From Synergistaceae bacterium (lineage in GTDB: Bacteria; Synergistota; Synergistia; Synergistales; Aminobacteriaceae): a stretch of 9,772 nt of DNA. Shown in pieces: positions 5,638 to 9,772 of this stretch; the stretch's first letter is position 1, and the number at the start of each line of letters is the position of its first letter. The notes under the pieces were generated by a model. That model was given only the letters and a program-made list of their open reading frames with translations, did not search any database and was not told where the DNA came from. The position numbers and the translations under genes are program-made. The stretch covers positions 1 through 9,772 of the forward strand of contig WRKN01000088.1 of assembly GCA_009778055.1 (NCBI GenBank), read 5' to 3'.

Positions 5638-6741
5638 TTACCTTGGGATGTCGCCCAGTACTCCTTCGACAAACCAGTCCATACTCCACATTTCGGCGTC
5701 GGACATGGATACGCCCTCCGGAACCCTGACGGTTCCGGCCTGATCCTTGAGAGGCCCGGTGAAAACAAGCTGCTCCCCGGAGATGATGCGCGCCTTTTCG
5801 TCATTAACTATCTTTTGGACGTCTTCAGGAACCGCCGGGCCGAAGGGGGAAAGGTCAACCGCGCCTTCCTTCATGCCCCACCATATGTCCTCGGACTTCC
5901 ACGTTCCGTCGGCGACCTGCCGGACGACTGGAGCGAAGAGTTTTTCCCAGTTCCAGATCGGCGCGGTAAGGTGCATTGTAGGCGCAAACCGGCTCATATC
6001 GTTGTTGTAGCCTATAACGTAGACGCTGGCTTCTTCGGCGGCCTGAGCCACAGCGCCGGTGTCGGCGTGCATTCCAAGCACGTCACAGCCCGCTTCTATC
6101 AGGGCGGTGGCAGCTTCTCTTTCCCTGCCCGGGTCATACCAGGAGAAGAGCCATATTACCCTGACGGTCGCGTCGGGGTTGACCGCGCGCACCCCTAAAG
6201 TGAACGCATTGATCATGCGGATGACCTCGGGAATGGGGTGGGCGGCAACGTAGCCGATGCTGCCGCTCTTGCTGAGGCTGCCTGCCACCATGCCGGACAG
6301 ATAGCGCGGCTGATACATGCGGCCGAAAAGCGTTCCGACGTTGTCGGCCCGCTTGTAGCCGGAGACATGTATGAAAGTGACGTCGGGGTTCCTTCCCGCC
6401 ACTTCCTGCACAAAGTCCATATAGCCGAAGGAGCAGGCAAAGAGCAGTTTGGAGTTGTTCTGGCGTATCATACGCTCCATGACGGCCACCGAAGCCGGCC
6501 CTTCCTCGACTCCCTCCGCGATGGAGCTTTTCAACCCTGGGAACGCCTCGTCAACCGCGCGGCGTCCGGCGTCCTGCATAAAAGTCCATCCGCCGTCGCC
6601 CACAGGCCCTACGTAGACATAACCGGGGTTGATCTCCTCAACCGGAACGGGAGCGCGGACGGTATCCCCCCACGCCGGAAACGCGCTCCCGGCCGCAGCG
6701 CACAAACACAGGACGAACAGAAACAAACAAAACTTCTTCAA
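5638..6741 (-). CDS. BMP-family (PnrA/Med-like) periplasmic solute-binding protein
   Basis: This 367-residue protein belongs to the basic membrane protein (BMP) family, the binding component of ABC importers often specific for nucleosides. A signal peptide (MKKFCLFLFVLCLCAAAGSA, cut near residue 20-26) is followed by the periplasmic-binding fold. Seen are GYVYVGPVGDGGWTFMQDAG, VMERMIRQNNSKLLFACSFG, TFIHVSG, NVGTLFGRMYQPRYLSGMVAG, KSGSIGYVAAHPIPEVIRMI, NAFTLGVRAVNPDATVRVIW and VLGMHADTG. There is no lipobox, so it is probably free in the periplasm, fitting a diderm host. The TTG start at 6741 is chosen because AGGAGG (6755-6750) lies exactly 8 nt upstream. The longer reading from GTG at 6750 would start inside that ribosome binding site. 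No permease or ATPase genes adjoin it, so it is an orphan or serves a transporter encoded elsewhere. Ligand unknown. Confidence 0.92.
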   Translation of the reverse strand: MKKFCLFLFVLCLCAAAGSAFPAWGDTVRAPVPVEEINPGYVYVGPVGDGGWTFMQDAGRRAVDEAFPGLKSSIAEGVEEGPASVAVMERMIRQNNSKLLFACSFGYMDFVQEVAGRNPDVTFIHVSGYKRADNVGTLFGRMYQPRYLSGMVAGSLSKSGSIGYVAAHPIPEVIRMINAFTLGVRAVNPDATVRVIWLFSWYDPGREREAATALIEAGCDVLGMHADTGAVAQAAEEASVYVIGYNNDMSRFAPTMHLTAPIWNWEKLFAPVVRQVADGTWKSEDIWWGMKEGAVDLSPFGPAVPEDVQKIVNDEKARIISGEQLVFTGPLKDQAGTVRVPEGVSMSDAEMWSMDWFVEGVLGDIPR

Positions 6742-6777
6742 TAACCCCACCTCCTAATAAAGATGAAACACCGGTCA

Positions 6778-6804
6778 ATTATAACAAAGGACATCTCCTT
6801 TCAA
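6778..6804 (-). promoter_or_regulatory. promoter of the BMP-family gene with a possible operator
   Basis: On the minus strand TTGAAA (6804-6799) and TATAAT (6783-6778) are good -35 and -10 boxes, with a slightly short 15-nt spacer. The spacer and the end of the -35 box hold an inverted repeat, AAAGGA-CATC-TCCTTT (6786-6801). The short spacer plus a palindrome between the boxes would suit a regulated promoter, but the regulator is unknown. Confidence 0.5.
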
Positions 6805-6836
6805 CTTCCAGGCGACGCCATCTTAACATTTGCATC

Positions 6837-6842
6837 TATAAT
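6837..6842 (+). promoter_or_regulatory. possible -10 box for the serpin gene
   Basis: A perfect TATAAT lies 74 nt before the serpin start, in the divergent intergenic region. No convincing -35 box is present at 16-18 nt upstream. It is the best candidate seen on this strand. Confidence 0.3.
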
Positions 6843-6915
6843 TTGCTCTTGCCTATTTCAGGGATTGCATTTAAGCTAATCTATCATGTTGTCGCCTTAT
6901 TGAGGAGGGTATGTC

Positions 6916-8175
6916 ATGCGTTACTTTTTATGTTTGCTGCTCACGTGTCTGTCGGTGATTTGGTTTTCGCCGCCCGGCGCGGATGCAGCGGAGCAAAGCG
7001 ACCCAGCGCCGGACGCGCGGGTTGGGGTCGCTCAGGCGGCTGATGCCGTCAACGCCTTCGCGGTCGATCTTTACGGCGTGTTGGCGGAGGAAGAGGGCAA
7101 TTTATTTTTCTCCCCCTACAGTATTTCGTCGGTTCTGGCTATGACCTACGCGGGGGCAAAAGGCGATACGGGCGAGGAAATGGCGAAAGCGCTGCGCTTC
7201 ACAGGGCGCGAAACTGAGATACACGCGGCGATGAAGTCTTTACAGGACCGTTTCGACTCCATCCCGGACGAAACCGGTTCGCTCAGCATAGCCAACAGGC
7301 TGTGGCTCGACAGGGGGGAAAAGTTCACCCCTGACTATGAAGCGCTCACAAGGGAATATTACGGCGCGGGCGCGGAGGCGGCCGATTTTTCAAACGCCCA
7401 TGAGAGCGTGCGCCTGGAAATCAACGACTGGGTCGCTCAAAAAACCCGCGACAGAATCAAAGACCTCTTGCAGGTCAACAACGTCACTTCCGATACGAAG
7501 CTGGTTCTGGTCAACGCTATTTACTTCGATTCAGCCTGGCTGGAACCGTTCGACAAGGCGCTCACCATGGAAGAACCCTTCCGTACCGGAAAGGATGAGC
7601 AGCATAACGTTTCCATGATGCGCCGGACGGGGCATTTCCTTTACGGCGAAAATTCGGACGCTCAGTGGCTCAAGATTCCATATAGAATACCGAGATTCTC
7701 CATGCTGATACTTTTACCCAGAAAAAACTCGTCGTTCACGCAGTTGAGGGAGCTTGAAAAGAAGCTGACGCACGAAACCCTGGCCTCGTGGACAGACGAT
7801 ATGAGCTATTCAAGGGTGACGCTGCGGATGCCGAAGTTCAAGGACGAGCGCCGTTATTCGCTCAGCGAAACGTTGAAGAAATTGGGAATGAATCTGGCCT
7901 TCACCAACGACGCCGACTTTTCCGGCATGGTGGAGGAACCGCGCAAAAACGGCTACGCAATTCACATAGATTTTGTCGTTCACAAGGCTTTCATAGAACT
8001 GGACGAGGAGAAGACGGAAGCGGCGGCGGCGACGGCGGTGGGGATGACACGCGCGACGGCGGTGACAAGGCCTGAGCCTATAATAAAGTTCAACGCGGAT
8101 CACCCGTTTATATACTGCCTGATGGATGATTATAACGGCGTTATTCTATTCATGGGGCGCATGGAGCGGCCTTAA
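6916..8175 (+). CDS. secreted serpin (serine or cysteine protease inhibitor family I4)
   Basis: The 419-residue product has a signal peptide (1-24, cut after ADA) and a complete serpin domain (about 40-419). Recognisable parts are NLFFSPYSISSVLAMTYAGA, NRLWLD, VLVNAIYFDSAWLEPF, MLILLP, RVTLRMPKF, and the C-terminal serpin signature FNADHPFIYCL (392-402) with GVILFMGRM. The reactive-centre hinge EEKTEAAAATAV (364-375) has the small residues P12-P9 needed for loop insertion, so an inhibitory serpin is likely. It has Lys instead of the usual Gly at P15. Counting 14 residues from Thr367 puts P1 at Ala380, next to Arg379. The loop is several residues longer than in alpha-1-antitrypsin, so the true scissile bond could be at Arg379 (trypsin-like target) or nearby. 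The ATG is preceded by GAGGAGG with a 7-nt gap. It probably protects the cell envelope from host or community proteases (inference). Confidence 0.95.
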   Translation: MRYFLCLLLTCLSVIWFSPPGADAAEQSDPAPDARVGVAQAADAVNAFAVDLYGVLAEEEGNLFFSPYSISSVLAMTYAGAKGDTGEEMAKALRFTGRETEIHAAMKSLQDRFDSIPDETGSLSIANRLWLDRGEKFTPDYEALTREYYGAGAEAADFSNAHESVRLEINDWVAQKTRDRIKDLLQVNNVTSDTKLVLVNAIYFDSAWLEPFDKALTMEEPFRTGKDEQHNVSMMRRTGHFLYGENSDAQWLKIPYRIPRFSMLILLPRKNSSFTQLRELEKKLTHETLASWTDDMSYSRVTLRMPKFKDERRYSLSETLKKLGMNLAFTNDADFSGMVEEPRKNGYAIHIDFVVHKAFIELDEEKTEAAAATAVGMTRATAVTRPEPIIKFNADHPFIYCLMDDYNGVILFMGRMERP

Positions 8176-8186
8176 TCAGGACCCTA

Positions 8187-8240
8187 CAGCGCGTCGGCGC
8201 GGAAAGGATGTACGCAGGCGGCGCGCTGAATAATTTTTAT
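8187..8240 (+). terminator. possible terminator after the serpin gene
   Basis: CAGCGCG (8187-8193) pairs with CGCGCTG (8222-8228) around a 28-nt loop and is followed by AATAATTTTTAT. The 7-bp stem and large loop make it weak, but the GC stem plus T-run layout between the serpin stop and the next gene is suggestive. No strong separate promoter was found for the next gene, so partial read-through is possible. Confidence 0.35.
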
Positions 8241-8256
8241 TATGGAGGAATAGTTC

Positions 8257-9720
8257 ATGCCAGAAGGGGAATTTACGAAAATTGATTTCAAGCAGAAAAT
8301 TGGATGGATATGTGAATCAGGCACCAGTATTCCCAGGTTTTTTGGTTTTAATGAAAGCCCGTCCTTAAACGTTAAAGAGCTGTTCGTCGGTGGCAAGGCG
8401 CGCTATGAGCTTGCTGAAAACCCAAGAAGAGACGACGAAAAAGCCGTCAATATCGTACAGATGGATGAAGAAGACGCGGAATCACGTACTTATGGATTTG
8501 TAAATGGCAAGCACCGCGATGGATTTGCTTTCGCGCAGACAAAAAACAAAGGCGAGAGTATTTTTGTTCCGCCTATTTACAATTACGTAGAGTACGGAGA
8601 CTTTATCAGCTTCATCAAAGAAGAAACACAAAAAGGCTTCATAGCGTCGAGGGTTAAAGTTTTAGAGAAGTTATACGCGATTAAAAATCACGATAATTCG
8701 ATAACCCCATGCCAATGTGACGCCGCCATCAGATTTGACGTGCAAAACGCGCTGAGTTTCGTCAAATCGTGTTCCCCCGTGGAGTATATTGCCGGGAAAA
8801 ACGGCGAGGTCTTGTTGCTGCGCACCACATACAGCTTGTGGCAATTCGCCGCCTGCAGCAGGCAGGAATTTATCGAAAAGCTGAAGAGCATCATCCGCCC
8901 CGACGAAGAATGGTCATACAAGGACTCCAACCCCAGCGATCCATACCCCATCCTCAGAAGTTACATAACCCACACGTTTGAAAGGCTGACTGACGAAGAC
9001 AAAATTCTGGCCGAGCGGATGCAGGGCAGCAGTGAATCGGACGTCAACTTCCACAAAAAAATTAAAAAAGCGTCGGTAAACGGGGAAGAGATCGCCATAT
9101 TAAACACCGGCCTCATAGATGAATATTCACGCGAGATCTACTGCGTTTTCAAAAAGAACCCGGACTGCAGGCAAGGCGTCCCTCCTTATGTATTTGAACA
9201 GTTTGCGGTTCCCGGTTCAAAGTCCGGGACCGTATTGCTGGCCGTCAGGCCGCTGCCGGAAAGAGCGCGGTACTACAGCAAGGCGATTGAATTATTTTTT
9301 GACCCGGACATGGAAATATACCCTGACTTCGATCACATATTCAAGGAACGGACAAACAGAATCCAGTTGTCGAAGTATAAACATCTCAGGGAAGACGAGT
9401 TCAGCGACGCGATAATTGAAGACCTTACGCAAAAAATAAACAACGCGCTCGAGACGGCAAGGAGGAAAATACTCTGGGATTACAAAACCGCAATACCGCA
9501 GTATTTTACGACGAAAAAGAAAATACAGTTTCTCATTCCTCTCTGCCTTGAAGACCCGAAGCGAGTAGACTTGGCTATGGCCGTCGACAAAAGCCCGGGA
9601 GCTCAGGCCTACACCGGCCATACTATACTCCCCCTAGAATGGGCCTACAGCAACGCCAGGCTGCTGGCCCGCCCCGGAAGCGACTGGCTGAAACCGGAAG
9701 CGATTTTTATGGATAAGTGA
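8257..9720 (+). CDS. predicted RNA-binding protein: two cold-shock-like domains plus DUF3825
   Basis: This is a 487-residue, soluble, cytoplasmic protein without signal peptide or membrane segment. Residues 5-68 read like a divergent cold-shock OB fold (FTKIDFKQKIGWICESG, FFGF, LFVGGKARYEL, KAVNIV). Residues 77-136 read like a second one (RTYGFVNGKHRDGFAFAQ, ESIFVPP, YGDFISFI, GFIASRVKVLE). From about 219 to 478 it matches the DUF3825 pattern: EWSYK..., ILRSYITHTFERLTDEDKI, ILNTGLIDEYSREIYCVF (281-298), ERARYYSKAIELFFDPDMEI (335-354), DFDHI, AIPQYF, KIQFLIPLCLEDPKRVDLAM (422-441) and LEWAYSNARLLARPGSDWL (460-478). DUF3825 has no established activity, and nucleic-acid binding is inferred from the OB folds. 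GGAGG lies 8 nt before the ATG. It sits 81 nt after the serpin gene with no evident functional link. The product is not recognised as a named gene. Confidence 0.82.
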   Translation: MPEGEFTKIDFKQKIGWICESGTSIPRFFGFNESPSLNVKELFVGGKARYELAENPRRDDEKAVNIVQMDEEDAESRTYGFVNGKHRDGFAFAQTKNKGESIFVPPIYNYVEYGDFISFIKEETQKGFIASRVKVLEKLYAIKNHDNSITPCQCDAAIRFDVQNALSFVKSCSPVEYIAGKNGEVLLLRTTYSLWQFAACSRQEFIEKLKSIIRPDEEWSYKDSNPSDPYPILRSYITHTFERLTDEDKILAERMQGSSESDVNFHKKIKKASVNGEEIAILNTGLIDEYSREIYCVFKKNPDCRQGVPPYVFEQFAVPGSKSGTVLLAVRPLPERARYYSKAIELFFDPDMEIYPDFDHIFKERTNRIQLSKYKHLREDEFSDAIIEDLTQKINNALETARRKILWDYKTAIPQYFTTKKKIQFLIPLCLEDPKRVDLAMAVDKSPGAQAYTGHTILPLEWAYSNARLLARPGSDWLKPEAIFMDK

Positions 9721-9730
9721 CTCTGAGTGT

Positions 9731-9759
9731 CAAAGCCCCGGGTTTAGCCCGGGGCTTTG
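9731..9759 (+). terminator. strong hairpin terminator
   Basis: CAAAGCCCCGGG (9731-9742) pairs perfectly with CCCGGGGCTTTG (9748-9759) around a 5-nt loop, 10 nt after the stop codon of the DUF3825 gene. The AAA and TTT at the stem base let it act on both strands, though no long T-run follows. Confidence 0.75.
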
Positions 9760-9772
9760 AAGAAGCAGTCCC

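Noticed and set aside
6238..6744. A 168-codon plus-strand frame opposite the BMP-family gene
   Set aside because: It is antisense to a clear binding-protein gene, with no ribosome binding site or recognisable domain.
6742..6750. GTG at 6750 as start of the BMP-family gene
   Set aside because: The codon overlaps the AGGAGGTGG ribosome binding site itself. TTG at 6741 is correctly spaced.
6916..9720. Serpin and DUF3825 protein as a two-gene defence or stress system
   Set aside because: One is secreted and the other cytoplasmic, a terminator-like hairpin lies between them, and no shared function is visible. Adjacency alone is not enough.
1..9772. CRISPR array, insertion sequence, integrase or phage genes
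   Set aside because: I looked for regularly spaced repeats, transposase or recombinase motifs and terminal inverted repeats, and found none. The only long repeat is the 41-bp pair.

Overview
The window looks like chromosomal DNA from an anaerobic, Gram-negative-type (diderm) bacterium. Synergistota is my best guess, from the mix of a methyl-accepting chemotaxis protein, a five-domain ribosomal protein S1, a non-lipoprotein BMP-family binding protein and a secreted serpin. No phylogenetic marker was compared, so this is inference only. Most genes are preceded by strong AGGAGG-type ribosome binding sites, and several starts are GTG or TTG.

Positions 1-1740 are a patchy accessory stretch. A tRNA-Leu(UAA) gene with its own promoter lies on the minus strand. 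Next to it is an RelB/DinJ-type antitoxin with a probable autorepression site. The expected toxin is present only as a short remnant of about 24 codons, which overlaps the antitoxin stop codon. The remnant runs directly into a 41-bp exact copy of the 3' end of the nearby chemotaxis gene. A shortened AIM24-family (TIGR00266) gene and a small secreted protein follow on the plus strand. The two 41-bp copies are in direct orientation and bracket this whole block, so it resembles either an inserted cassette or a recombination scar.

Positions 1727-6741 hold three minus-strand genes, each apparently its own unit: a BMP-family solute-binding protein, rpsA (30S ribosomal protein S1) and a two-transmembrane chemotaxis receptor. 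They are separated by hairpins. The rpsA leader contains a perfect 10-bp inverted repeat.

Positions 6916-9720 carry two plus-strand genes. The first is a secreted serpin with a nearly canonical inhibitory hinge. The second is a 487-residue protein with two cold-shock-like OB folds followed by a DUF3825 domain, closed by a strong terminator hairpin. I see no coherent multi-gene system that is clearly new. The most informative oddities are the broken toxin-antitoxin locus with its chemotaxis-gene repeat, the internally deleted AIM24 gene, and the CSD-CSD-DUF3825 protein.
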